From Hyphomicrobium sp. (GTDB taxonomy: Bacteria; Pseudomonadota; Alphaproteobacteria; Rhizobiales; Hyphomicrobiaceae), in contig JALHOF010000016.1 in the NCBI GenBank assembly GCA_022843145.1, forward strand, positions 1 through 64,000: a DNA stretch of 64,000 nt. The letters run 5' to 3'. Made by a program: the position numbers and the translations under genes. Position 1 is the first letter of the stretch; the number at the start of each line of letters is the position of its first letter. Under the pieces are notes generated by a model, which saw nothing but the letters and a program-made list of their open reading frames with translations, was not told the DNA's origin and searched no databases. Below are positions 46,459 to 56,434 of this stretch, one piece after another.

Positions 46459-48429
46459 TCAGTTGCCGCCGTTCGGCTTCTCACCGACAATCCCGCTCGC
46501 CATCGCCGGCTGAACCTGTGCTCGCGCCACGACGCCGAGCCTTTCCACCGCGGATTGCAGGATCTGCGCGAGCATGTCCGTATAGCGGAGACCTTGGAAA
46601 CCAGCCATGAGGTTCAACTTGCCATCCCAGCACCAGCCGGGATTCGGATTGACTTCCAATAACTTGATCTCCCCCTTCGCGTCGGCGCGGAAATCGAAGC
46701 GGGCGTAGTCGCGGCAGCCGAGGCGTTCGAACAAACGCGACGAATGCTCCACGAGTTGCTGCTGCGCAAGCTCGGACAACTGCGCCTCGCGATAGCGGAT
46801 CGCCGTCCAGTACGGACTCTCCGGCTCCCATTTCGATTCGTATCCGAGAATGCGCGGCAATGCCGGGTCGAGCTTGGAATAATCGACCTCCAGGATCGGC
46901 AGCGCCCGGAGGCCGAAATCCGGATTGCCGATCATGCCAACGGAGTATTCGCCACCGGTCAAATACTCCTGCACGAGCACCCCGCGCTTCGGAAACTCGG
47001 TGCGCAGCTTGTCGAGGTAGTCGAGCAGCGACTTCTCGTTGCTGACGACGGCATCTTTCGTGATGCCTTGCGAACTGTCACCTGTGTTCGGCTTGAGGAT
47101 GGCGGGGAACACGCCAGGCAACGTCGCGCCCTGATCGCCGGGGCGGACATACGTTTCGAGCGGGACCGGCACGTCGAGCGTCATCGCGATCGCGCGCACG
47201 AGGCCCTTGTCATAGCAGGTGGCCAACGATGACGGCGCGCCGCCCGTGTAGGGAAGCCCGAGGATCTCCAGCATCGAAGGGACGTGAAGTTCCTTCAGCG
47301 GGTCGTTGTTGAAGCCTTCGTCACAGAGATTGAAAACGAGGTCTGTCCGCAGTTCTCCGAGATCGCGTTCCAGCGTCTTGTGATTATCGAGATAGCGGAA
47401 CGCATATTGCGGCAGTTCGGACAACGCATCCTTCAAGCGCCGGATGGTCTCGATGTCTTCGGGATTGAATGCGCCCCCGCGCTTCACCGTATCGGGGAGA
47501 CGCGGATCGCCCAGAAGAACCGTGACGTCGATCTTCTGCAGTTTACCTTTCGGCTTCTTCGCCGGAAGCTGCGGGGCGTCGGCCGAGATCAGCATGCGCC
47601 TCGCCATCATGCCGAGATCCTGATCGCGATCCGAGATGCTCTCGGTCATCCCGTGATGGCGCACGTTACGGAAACCGCATTTCTCCAGAAGCTTGCCGAT
47701 CGTCTCCTTCGTGTAGAGCCGCTCGGCGTAAAACTGGTCGGCGATAACGCCGGTTTCGTCGTGAACGATCACCTCGCGAGAGATCAGCCGGTCGCGGTCG
47801 GCCGATAGGGACCGTTCGCGGCAAACGAAGTGGTGTTCGTCGATCCACTCCCACGACCGTCGCTCGAATTGGTCTGCCATATAGGCGCCGTCCGTGATGT
47901 CGAGCACGAGTTGCCCCGACGGCCGCAGGATCTTGCCCACGGCCGACAATACCTTCTCGTCGTCCTTCTTGTTCGAGAAATAGCCGAACGAATTGCCCAT
48001 GATCGCGACGCAGTCGAACGTGCTGTCGGGAAGCCGCGGATTGCGGGCGTCGCCTTCCTTGAACGCGACCTGCAAACCCTCGCCCTGCGCGCGCTTCTTG
48101 GCGAGCCGGATCAAATAGCGCGAACGATCGACGCCTGACACGTTCTTGAAGCCGCGTCGGGCAAGTTCGAGACAATGACGGCCCTGGCCGCAGCACAGAT
48201 CGAGGATCTGGCTCGTCGGTCCGATCGCCGCGGCCGCGATAATGAAATCGACATCGCGGCGCGTGTTCTCCACGTTCTCGACGACGTCGCCGTCGGTCTT
48301 AACGTAGAGCGCATTGAAGAGCTTGCGCCACCATTCAGCGGGAAGATGCTGCTCGAGGTCGGCGACGGGGCCGAGGCAGGAGCGGGGCGATGGACGCTTA
48401 GGCTTCTTCGCCTTGGGCGCTGTTGCCAT
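46459..48429 (-). CDS. Fusion of SAM methyltransferase and D-Ala-D-Ala-ligase-like ATP-grasp
   Basis: A 656-residue two-domain protein. Residues about 30-280 are a class I methyltransferase with motif I QILDLCCGQGRHCLELARRG near residue 75 and FDCVAIMGNSFGYFSN later. Residues about 300-640 are an ATP-grasp ligase of the D-Ala-D-Ala type: DLVFNLCDEGFNNDPLKELH, VPSMLEILGLPYTGGAPSS, GVFPAILKPNTGDSSQGITK and the metal site IKLLEVNPNPGW. The start is the ATG giving MATAPKAKK; the frame is open 71 codons further. The substrate is unknown; a methylated peptide or amino-acid conjugate is one possibility. It lies 225 bp after rsmB. Confidence 0.85.
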   Translation of the reverse strand: MATAPKAKKPKRPSPRSCLGPVADLEQHLPAEWWRKLFNALYVKTDGDVVENVENTRRDVDFIIAAAAIGPTSQILDLCCGQGRHCLELARRGFKNVSGVDRSRYLIRLAKKRAQGEGLQVAFKEGDARNPRLPDSTFDCVAIMGNSFGYFSNKKDDEKVLSAVGKILRPSGQLVLDITDGAYMADQFERRSWEWIDEHHFVCRERSLSADRDRLISREVIVHDETGVIADQFYAERLYTKETIGKLLEKCGFRNVRHHGMTESISDRDQDLGMMARRMLISADAPQLPAKKPKGKLQKIDVTVLLGDPRLPDTVKRGGAFNPEDIETIRRLKDALSELPQYAFRYLDNHKTLERDLGELRTDLVFNLCDEGFNNDPLKELHVPSMLEILGLPYTGGAPSSLATCYDKGLVRAIAMTLDVPVPLETYVRPGDQGATLPGVFPAILKPNTGDSSQGITKDAVVSNEKSLLDYLDKLRTEFPKRGVLVQEYLTGGEYSVGMIGNPDFGLRALPILEVDYSKLDPALPRILGYESKWEPESPYWTAIRYREAQLSELAQQQLVEHSSRLFERLGCRDYARFDFRADAKGEIKLLEVNPNPGWCWDGKLNLMAGFQGLRYTDMLAQILQSAVERLGVVARAQVQPAMASGIVGEKPNGGN

Positions 48430-48654
48430 GTTGGACGCGATGTCCCAATGCCGGCCGGCTCTGTCCGGTCTCATCCGAGAGAGGCCGCGCCACTGGCAGC
48501 GGCGTTGCTCTCGTCCGACCAGCCGCCGGGCGCGATCCGAGGCCCCTGTTGGCCTCTTCAGCGGCGGATGCTTATCCCGGTGCAACGCGTTGGCAAGAGC
48601 CGTTTCAGCAGTTGTCCTCTGCCAATTCCGGCACTGCGGCATCCATGCACCAGC

Positions 48655-49947
48655 TTAACCGCCGTGCTGCAATGTTGCACAGTAGAAGCCATCGGTACCG
48701 TGCGAGCCCGGCGTGAGCAGTAAACCGTCGTCGCGGCCGTCGGCCGAGCGCGGCGCTTCCCCGCCGATCCGGGCACGCCAGACGTCGGCATAGGGCTCGA
48801 TGCGGAATTCCGGTGCGCCCGCGATAAACGCGGCGATGCGCCCACCGTTCTCCTCGGGCAGCAGCGAGCACGTGACATAGACGATCCGGCCTCCCGGCTT
48901 GACCAGCGAGCCTGCCGTCTTCAGCACCGCCAACTGCTCCGACTGCCTCTGCTCGAGACTCTGTGGGCGCAGCTTCCACTTGGCTTCGGGCCGCCTCCGC
49001 CAGACGCCGGTCCCGGTGCACGGCGCATCCACCAGCACGAGATCGAAGCGCGCTCCGAGCGCCGACAGCGCCTTGTGATCGCCGCCGCGCAGCACCTGCA
49101 CGTTGCGCACGCCTGCGCGCTTCACCCGTTCGAAGATCGGCTTCAGCCGCTGCCGGTCCTCGTCGTAGGCGTATATCTGGCCGGTGTTCTGCATATTCGC
49201 TGCCAGGGCCAGGGTCTTGCCGCCGGCTCCGGCGCACAAGTCGAGAACCTGGAGGCGGGGTTCGCTGCCGGCCAGCAGTGAGACGATCTGCGATCCCTCG
49301 TCCTGAACCTCGAACCACCCGGCCTGGAACGCAGCTTCGGCCTGCAGGTTCGGCGTACGCGCCGTCCCGATGGGCGGAGGCACGCGAACGCCGACCGGCG
49401 ACATCGTCGTCTCGGCGGCGCCGAACTCGACCAGCGCCTTGAGCACCTTCTCGCGCGTCGCCTTGAGCGTATTGATGCGGAGATCGGCCGGTGCGCGCTC
49501 GGCAAGTTTCTGGCCTTCCGTCACTGCGTTCGCGCCGAACGTCTCGACGAAACTCGGCCACAGCCATTCCGGCACATCGGCGCGCACGTGGTCGGGCGCA
49601 TCGGCGAGCGCGCGAGAGAGGCCCTCCGTCTCGAGATCCGATAACGGTTCGAGCGCGTGCGGTGCGCCGCTGCATGCCGTGGCAATGGCTTCCGACGACA
49701 ACCCGAGCGCCGACGTCGCCGCCCCGATCGCGAGCGCGCGCGGGGCATCCGAACCGAGCGCCCAGGCGATCGATGCGCGCCGGCGGAGCGCATCGTAAAC
49801 GACGCCGCCGATGGCGTTGCGATCGCCCGATCCAGCGAAGCGATGCGCTTTGCCCCAATCGGCGAGCGCAAGAGCTGCCGGGCGATGCCGGTTCAGGATC
49901 TCGTCGAGAATGTCTTCGGCGGCCTTGAGCCGCGCACCGGGTTGCAT
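48655..49947 (-). CDS. rsmB: RsmB/NOP family rRNA cytosine-5 methyltransferase
   Basis: A 430-residue RNA m5C methyltransferase. It has motif I VLDLCAGAGGKTLALAANMQ, the catalytic VDAPCTGTGVWRRRPEAKWK and the second Cys in YVTCSLLPEENGG. The N-terminal RNA-binding region is shorter than in enteric RsmB and no clear NusB-like domain is seen, so the position methylated is uncertain. It starts 1 nt after the MAPEG stop. Confidence 0.85.
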   Translation of the reverse strand: MQPGARLKAAEDILDEILNRHRPAALALADWGKAHRFAGSGDRNAIGGVVYDALRRRASIAWALGSDAPRALAIGAATSALGLSSEAIATACSGAPHALEPLSDLETEGLSRALADAPDHVRADVPEWLWPSFVETFGANAVTEGQKLAERAPADLRINTLKATREKVLKALVEFGAAETTMSPVGVRVPPPIGTARTPNLQAEAAFQAGWFEVQDEGSQIVSLLAGSEPRLQVLDLCAGAGGKTLALAANMQNTGQIYAYDEDRQRLKPIFERVKRAGVRNVQVLRGGDHKALSALGARFDLVLVDAPCTGTGVWRRRPEAKWKLRPQSLEQRQSEQLAVLKTAGSLVKPGGRIVYVTCSLLPEENGGRIAAFIAGAPEFRIEPYADVWRARIGGEAPRSADGRDDGLLLTPGSHGTDGFYCATLQHGG

Positions 49948-49948
49948 C

Positions 49949-50386
49949 TCAGACGAGCCCCGCCGACAGAGTGCGCCAGCCGAGCAGCGTCCACATCGCG
50001 GTCAACACGGCGACGCCCGCTAGGAATCCGATGAAACGCGGCTTCACCCGGTTGTGCCCGGTGTGAATGAAGGTGTGGACGACGCGCGTCGCGACAAACG
50101 CGAGCGCGAGCAGAACCATGGCAACGTCGACCGCGCGCGTGATCAGCGCGAAGGCCGCTGCGGCATAGAACAGCACCGGCATCTCGAACTGGCTGGCGTA
50201 ATTGTTCTGGGCCTTGCGCGCCTCGTCGCTCCAGTCGGCTGCAGTCGCGAGTGCCACGTCGTCCATGCGCTGGCGGCGATCGCGCATCGACCGCGCCCGT
50301 GCCCGGCCCATGTGGACCATGACGACGAGCGTGAGCAGCACCTGCGCCAGCACCGGCACGAGGATGAGATTCTGATCCAAACGCAT
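49949..50386 (-). CDS. MAPEG family membrane protein
   Basis: A 145-residue, four-span protein. Segments: LILVPVLAQVLLTLVVMVHM, NNYASQFEMPVLFYAAAAFA with the conserved N-x-x-E-x-P motif, and ATRVVHTFIHTGHNRVKPRF. MAPEG enzymes conjugate glutathione or process lipids; the bacterial members are mostly uncharacterised. It lies between guaB (15 bp) and rsmB (1 nt), in one operon. Confidence 0.88.
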   Translation of the reverse strand: MRLDQNLILVPVLAQVLLTLVVMVHMGRARARSMRDRRQRMDDVALATAADWSDEARKAQNNYASQFEMPVLFYAAAAFALITRAVDVAMVLLALAFVATRVVHTFIHTGHNRVKPRFIGFLAGVAVLTAMWTLLGWRTLSAGLV

Positions 50387-50401
50387 GACTTTCTGTGGGC
50401 C

Positions 50402-51970
<1,569 letters not shown>

Positions 51971-52063
51971 TCACCAAGGTCCAGGGAGTGGAAGGTGCCC
52001 TGGCCGCGATCGCCCGGTCTGCGGCGATTGGCTTCTGCGGCGTTGCTCCCCGAAAAGGCGGAA

Positions 52064-52082
52064 CGGCCGGTCCTCCGACCGT
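52064..52082 (-). terminator. Weak hairpin after rlmE
   Basis: A 5-bp stem (CGGTC at 52068-52072, GACCG at 52077-52081) just past the rlmE stop. On the minus strand it is followed by CCGCCTTTTCG. The T-tract is short. Confidence 0.3.
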
Positions 52083-52089
52083 CGAAGCG

Positions 52090-52869
52090 TTACTCGACGG
52101 GCTTTTCACCCCGGAATTCCGTCGCCAGCACGTAGAGTTCGGCCGAATCGGAGCGGCTCGCCGGCGGCTTCACATGCCGCACCGTGCCGAAATTCCTCTT
52201 CAGGACATCGAGCAACTCGCGCGCCGTGCCTCCCTGGAACACCTTGCACAGAAACACACCCCCCGGTGCGAGCACGTCGCAGGCGAAGTGCGCGGCCTGT
52301 TCGGCCAGTCCCATGATGCGCAGGTGATCCGTCCTCGTGTGACCCACGGTCGGCGCGGCCATGTCCGACAACACCACGTCCGCACCGCCGCCGCGCAACA
52401 GCGCCTTGAGTTTTGCCTCGGCCGTAGGGTCCGTGAAATCGAGCATCACGATCTCGACGCCCGGAAGTGGCTCGACGCCGAGATAGTCGATGGCCACGAC
52501 CTGACCACGACCCGCGCCCGCCCCGACGATCGACCGCACGCGGTCGGCGGCGATCTGGCTCCATCCGCCGGGAGCGGCACCGAGATCGACGACGCGCTGT
52601 CCGGGCTTCAGGAATTTGTACTTGTCGTCGATCTCGCTCAGCTTGTAGGCGGCGCGCGAGCGCATGCCCTCGCGTTTCGATGCCTGGACGTAGGGATCGT
52701 TCAACTGGCGTTCCAGCCAGCGCGTCGAGGACGTCTTGCGCTTCTTGGCGGTTTTGACCCGCACGCGGAGTTGGCGCTGACCGCCGCCCGGCCCGCTACC
52801 CTGTCCGCTGCTGCTGCCGGATGCGCCCGCACCCTTCGCGGCGCCCTTCGCCGGCTTCTTCACGGTCAT
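52090..52869 (-). CDS. rlmE: 23S rRNA 2'-O-methyltransferase RlmE (FtsJ/RrmJ)
   Basis: A 259-residue enzyme that methylates U2552 of 23S rRNA. A basic, Gly/Ser-rich N-terminal extension ([19 protein letters not shown]) precedes the core: [54 protein letters not shown] and [11 protein letters not shown]. The catalytic K-D-K-E set fits. Its ATG overlaps the ppx stop (ATGA), so the two are coupled. Confidence 0.94.
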   Translation of the reverse strand: MTVKKPAKGAAKGAGASGSSSGQGSGPGGGQRQLRVRVKTAKKRKTSSTRWLERQLNDPYVQASKREGMRSRAAYKLSEIDDKYKFLKPGQRVVDLGAAPGGWSQIAADRVRSIVGAGAGRGQVVAIDYLGVEPLPGVEIVMLDFTDPTAEAKLKALLRGGGADVVLSDMAAPTVGHTRTDHLRIMGLAEQAAHFACDVLAPGGVFLCKVFQGGTARELLDVLKRNFGTVRHVKPPASRSDSAELYVLATEFRGEKPVE

Positions 52870-54230
52870 CGTCCGCCTCGCCCGCGATGCCGCCGGCGAC
52901 GGCCAACCCTGTGCACGCCGTCTTCCGACATCAACGTCATCAGAATACCTTCCCGCAACCCGCGATCTGCCACCCGCAGCCGCTCGCACGGCCACATCCG
53001 CAACAACGCCTCGAGGATCGCGCACCCCGCCAGCACGAGATCGGCGCGGTCGCGTCCGATACACGGCTCCGCCACGCGCTCTTCGTAGGTCTGTCCGAGC
53101 AGACCGCCGGTGACGCGGTTGACATCGGCGACATCGAGCCAGCAGCCGTCGACCTTCGACCGGTCGTATCTCTCAAGACCGAGTTGAATGCCGGCCACCG
53201 TGGTGACCGTTCCCGACGTGCCGAGCAGGTGCACGGCGCCTGACAGCGCGCGATCGCGGAACTGCGCCTCGCGCTCGAACGGCACGATCATCTCGGTGAC
53301 GTAGGCCACCATCGCCTCGAACTCCACCGGTCCGACATGCCGTCCGCCGAAGCGTTCGGCGAGCGTCACCACGCCTACCGGAAGCGACGTCCACGCAGCC
53401 ATGCAGTCGTGCGCGTCGAGACGGGACACGAACGCACCCCGGCCGCCATCGCGGCGCTTGGTGAGATCGAGCCAGATCAGCTCCGACGAGCCGCCTCCGA
53501 TATCGAACACCAGAACATAGTCGGTGCTGAAATCGATCAGGGTCGCGCAACCCGATACCGCGAGCCGCGCCTCGTCCTCGCGCGACAACAGCTCGATGTC
53601 GAGACCGAGATCCGCCCGCACCTCATCCAGGAATGCCGCGCCATTTTCCGCGATCCGGCAAGCCTCCGTGGCCACCAGCCGCGTCCGGTGCACTTGGGCC
53701 CGCGTCAGCTTCGAGGCGCAGATGCGAAGCGCATCCCGCGTGCGCAGCATCGCAGCGTCTGACAGCCGCCCCGTCTGCGAGACGCCTTCGCCGAGCCGGA
53801 TGATCCGCGAGAACGCGTCGACAACCCGGAACCCGCGCCGCGACGGACGGGCGAGCAGCAGTCGGCAGTTGTTGGTTCCGAGATCGAGCGCGCCATAGAC
53901 CGGTCCGGTATCGGGTGCTCCCCCGCCGTCCCTGTCTCCGACCCGGCTAGAGCCGTTCAGATCTGACATTGCGCCGGCCCGGCCGCTGCCGTGCTGCGAA
54001 CCGCCGTGGCCCGTCGCCGATGTGCGCCGCGCGCTTCCGTCGTTGGCGGGACCGCCGACGGCCGAGGCATCTCTCCTGACGCGTTCGGAAGCGATGCTTG
54101 GCGGCTCGCCTTGTTCCGATGATGCGTTGCTGACGCCAGGCTTGCCCGCCCGGGCCTGGCCTGAGATAGGGTCAGTCTGTTGTCTGCGGGGCTCCTCGCT
54201 GGAGCCCTCGTGCGGACCGTAACCTTGCAC
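52866..54230 (-). CDS. ppx: Ppx/GppA exopolyphosphatase / pppGpp phosphatase family
   Basis: A 454-residue protein if started at the GTG at 54230, which has GGGGA nearby. The actin-like fold begins at [20 protein letters not shown] near residue 110 and includes [16 protein letters not shown] and [17 protein letters not shown]. The first about 87 residues are Gly/Ser/Arg-rich and probably disordered; an ATG at 53969 would remove them. It degrades polyphosphate or (p)ppGpp. It is co-transcribed with rlmE. Confidence 0.86.
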   Translation of the reverse strand: MQGYGPHEGSSEEPRRQQTDPISGQARAGKPGVSNASSEQGEPPSIASERVRRDASAVGGPANDGSARRTSATGHGGSQHGSGRAGAMSDLNGSSRVGDRDGGGAPDTGPVYGALDLGTNNCRLLLARPSRRGFRVVDAFSRIIRLGEGVSQTGRLSDAAMLRTRDALRICASKLTRAQVHRTRLVATEACRIAENGAAFLDEVRADLGLDIELLSREDEARLAVSGCATLIDFSTDYVLVFDIGGGSSELIWLDLTKRRDGGRGAFVSRLDAHDCMAAWTSLPVGVVTLAERFGGRHVGPVEFEAMVAYVTEMIVPFEREAQFRDRALSGAVHLLGTSGTVTTVAGIQLGLERYDRSKVDGCWLDVADVNRVTGGLLGQTYEERVAEPCIGRDRADLVLAGCAILEALLRMWPCERLRVADRGLREGILMTLMSEDGVHRVGRRRRHRGRGGR

Positions 54231-54466
54231 CGAAATTCCCCAGCACCTGGCTTGCAGCTCACACTTGGAGATCCCGCGACCACGCGAGACACTCCGAAGC
54301 GCGAAGCGCCGTCATCAGGCGTCTTCTGGATTGAAGTTGACGAACACTCTATCAGCAAATTCGAACCCGTAAAGCGCCAGCCACGTCTCCCCCGTGCTTA
54401 TCGTTGCACGTCGAAAGCGCCGCGATAAACTGAACACGTCGTACTAAAGACTCGGATCGGAAACTC

Positions 54467-55393
54467 ATGTCGCAAGCACCGTACCTTCGTTTGGCCGGCA
54501 CTGGACGTGCCCATGCTGTGCGCTGGCGACTGGTCCGCACCAAAATTTCGGTTCTGACGACGTTGCTTTCGCTTGCGCCCGCGCTCGCTCAAACACCGGC
54601 GCCCAATGCGATTGCGCCGCCGCAGCAGGCCACAATAGCGGCCCCGTCGACCGACACCGCACACGGCGTCCAATCCGTGGGTACCCGTCTCCTCGCCGCA
54701 TATCCCGAGCATCTGTCCGGTGTCGACGGAAACGCCCTCGTATGGCGGGACGGAACCCGCATGGCGATCGACGACGGTCAAGGTATCAAGCCATTCGATT
54801 CGTGGCTGGCGCGCCCTGATCTCGAAGACATGCTGCAGAAGCCTTATCCGAGCGGGGCACCGGATTCGCCACCACTCCTGAACGACGATCCCGGCCGCGC
54901 CAGGAACGCCGAATTTTTCGACAAGATGTACGGCGACTGCCTGAAGGATCAGGTCGCGCGCCGGTTGGTCGATGTCGTCTGGCTACCCAAGAAATCCGGC
55001 CAGACGTTCAAAGTGACGACGATCAATGGGGTCGCCGCCAAGCTTGACGCCATCAGCCGCGCACTCGACGCATTGCCGGCCCGGTTCGACGCTTATCTGT
55101 CTCCATCAGCGGGCACCTACATCTGTCGCCCAATTGCCGGAACCAATCGCGTCAGTGCCCACGGGCACGGCATTGCGATCGACATCGCATTGAAGCAGTC
55201 AGACTATTGGCGATGGACGAAGCCGGGCCCCGACGGTCGCCATGAGTATCGCAACCGCGTCCCCAAGGAGATCGTCGATATCTTCGAGGCGCACGGCTTC
55301 ATCTGGGGGGGACGCTGGTACCACTTCGACACCATGCACTTCGAATACCGGCCTGAACTCTTGCCGGCTTTCACGCCGTCCCGGCCCCAATGA
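54467..55393 (+). CDS. Secreted M15-type / extensin-like D,D-peptidase
   Basis: A 308-residue protein with an N-terminal hydrophobic signal segment (ISVLTTLLSLAPALAQ), a Pro/Ala-rich linker and a C-terminal zinc-peptidase domain. The metal ligands are seen in VSAHGHGIAIDIAL (H-x6-D) and RWYHFDTMHFEYRPELL (final H). This fits M15 D,D-carboxypeptidases or the extensin-like family common in Rhizobiales. It probably trims peptidoglycan. It is the last chromosomal gene before the tRNA. Confidence 0.78.
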   Translation: MSQAPYLRLAGTGRAHAVRWRLVRTKISVLTTLLSLAPALAQTPAPNAIAPPQQATIAAPSTDTAHGVQSVGTRLLAAYPEHLSGVDGNALVWRDGTRMAIDDGQGIKPFDSWLARPDLEDMLQKPYPSGAPDSPPLLNDDPGRARNAEFFDKMYGDCLKDQVARRLVDVVWLPKKSGQTFKVTTINGVAAKLDAISRALDALPARFDAYLSPSAGTYICRPIAGTNRVSAHGHGIAIDIALKQSDYWRWTKPGPDGRHEYRNRVPKEIVDIFEAHGFIWGGRWYHFDTMHFEYRPELLPAFTPSRPQ

Positions 55394-55532
55394 CAGAAAT
55401 CGGCGTCCCGATATTTCCTGCTGAAAGACCTGACAGGGATCGTCGCCAATATGCTGGCGGGATGGACCGTCCGCCTCGATTGCGGTGGGGTTAGTCTCCG
55501 CCGTCAGTATCCCGCTGCCGCATGCGCATCCC

Positions 55533-55560
55533 TTGCACTGCCGCTGCAAGCCTGTTAGAC
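55533..55560 (+). promoter_or_regulatory. Putative promoter of tRNA-Gln
   Basis: TTGCAC at 55533-55538 and TTAGAC at 55555-55560 are 16 nt apart, about 50 bp before the tRNA. Two small GC hairpins (55567-55584 and 55588-55605) lie between. The match is moderate only. Confidence 0.3.
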
Positions 55561-55610
55561 AGCCCAACTTCGGCTGCGCCCGAAGCACCGCCCTCTGCGG
55601 CGGTCGGCTT

Positions 55611-55684
55611 TGGGGGATCGTCTAATGGTAGGACTGCAGACTCTGACTCTGCCTGTCTAGGTTCGAATCCTAGTCCCCCAGCCA
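55611..55684 (+). tRNA. tRNA-Gln (anticodon CUG)
   Basis: A 74-nt cloverleaf. The acceptor arms TGGGGGA and TCCCCCA pair fully. The anticodon stem GCAGA/TCTGC closes the loop CTCTGAC with CTG at positions 34-36. The T-arm carries GGTTCGAATCC. G73 and CCA are encoded in the DNA. It lies at the border between housekeeping genes and the low-GC island, a usual integration target. Confidence 0.96.
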
Positions 55685-55718
55685 ATAAAATCATAGACTT
55701 AACTTGGTACACCGTTGC

Positions 55719-55740
55719 ATTAGGCACAGATTAGGCACAG
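55719..55740. repeat. Exact 11-bp tandem repeat next to the tRNA
   Basis: ATTAGGCACAG occurs twice back to back, 34 bp after the tRNA CCA end. Its place suggests an integrase arm or excisionase site, but this is inference. Confidence 0.7.
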
Positions 55741-55991
55741 GTATTGCCTATCGGGTGCTCCGCGTCGGCCGAAAATAGTTGGCTGATCACGTCGCGAGCT
55801 GAGGCGGTGGATTGTGCCGCCGTTGTATCGCCGGCCGTGGTTCCAACACGAATTTCATAGAAGTCAAGGGTTCGGGATTTTGAGTTCTTTTTAAGTGTAT
55901 TACTTTCTGAGTATTGTTCTTATCTATATTATTAAATGCATATTATTATATTGAATGAAGTAAGCCAGCTTACATCCAGTGGGAAGCCAGC
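55741..55991. other. AT-rich non-coding stretch
   Basis: About 250 bp without a gene. Positions 55900-55955 are very AT-rich (runs such as TATATTATTAAATGCATAT), in strong contrast to the GC-rich neighbours. It joins the palindromes at 55960-56020. Confidence 0.6.
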
Positions 55992-56020
55992 TTACGTCTT
56001 GAAGTAAACCTGTTTACTTC
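55960..56020. repeat. Three related palindromes at the end of the HTH gene
   Basis: GTAAGCCAGCTTAC at 55960-55973, GGAAGCCAGCTTAC at 55982-55995 and the perfect 20-mer GAAGTAAACCTGTTTACTTC at 56001-56020. The second overlaps the stop codon and the third lies within the last codons of the HTH gene. They look like binding sites for one dimeric protein. Confidence 0.75.
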
Positions 56021-56378
56021 TGGATGTCTTATCGCGGGGCTTCACCTGGAAGTGGACCACGTAGATGTTGGTTTTGCCCTGGCCGCGGCGCTGGATGGTG
56101 ATGAGCCCAGCGCGTTCCAGCTCGCCGATAAGCTGGGTCACGCGCGGGCGCGTGACGCCCATGTCGGTTGCCAGCTTCTCCTGGCCGGGGAAGCAGAAGT
56201 TGTTGTGCCAGCCGTAGCTGATGAACATGGCGTAGACGACCTTGGCGCCGGCAGTGAGCTTGGGATCGCGCAGAATAAAGTTCGGGAGTTGCGTGAAGCC
56301 CTGCTGCGTGACCGGATCGGCACGGTCGAATTGAATATTGGCACTCGTGTTCGCGATCTGAGCGGCGATGTGCTCCAT
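55992..56378 (-). CDS. HTH_36-type winged-helix protein, replication-initiator-like
   Basis: A 128-residue protein. FTQLPNFILRDPKLTAGAKV, VYAMFISYGWHNNFCFPGQE, KLATDMGVTRPRVTQLIGEL and GLITIQRRGQGKTNIY form the winged-helix domain usual in plasmid, phage and integrative-element proteins of the HTH_36 group. The C-terminal tail (SRSKQVYFKT) is encoded by a palindromic repeat. It may act at the palindromes next to it as initiator or repressor. The function is inferred from family and site context. Confidence 0.72.
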   Translation of the reverse strand: MEHIAAQIANTSANIQFDRADPVTQQGFTQLPNFILRDPKLTAGAKVVYAMFISYGWHNNFCFPGQEKLATDMGVTRPRVTQLIGELERAGLITIQRRGQGKTNIYVVHFQVKPRDKTSRSKQVYFKT

Positions 56379-56434
56379 AGGCTTATGAGGACAGTATATA
56401 TAGCATTAGAGCTGACCGGCCGGTTATCAACAGA

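Noticed and set aside
55491-55727. Minus-strand frame reading GGLGFEPRQAESESAVLPLD
   Set aside because: This is the well-known artefact of translating the complement of a tRNA gene; it overlaps tRNA-Gln.
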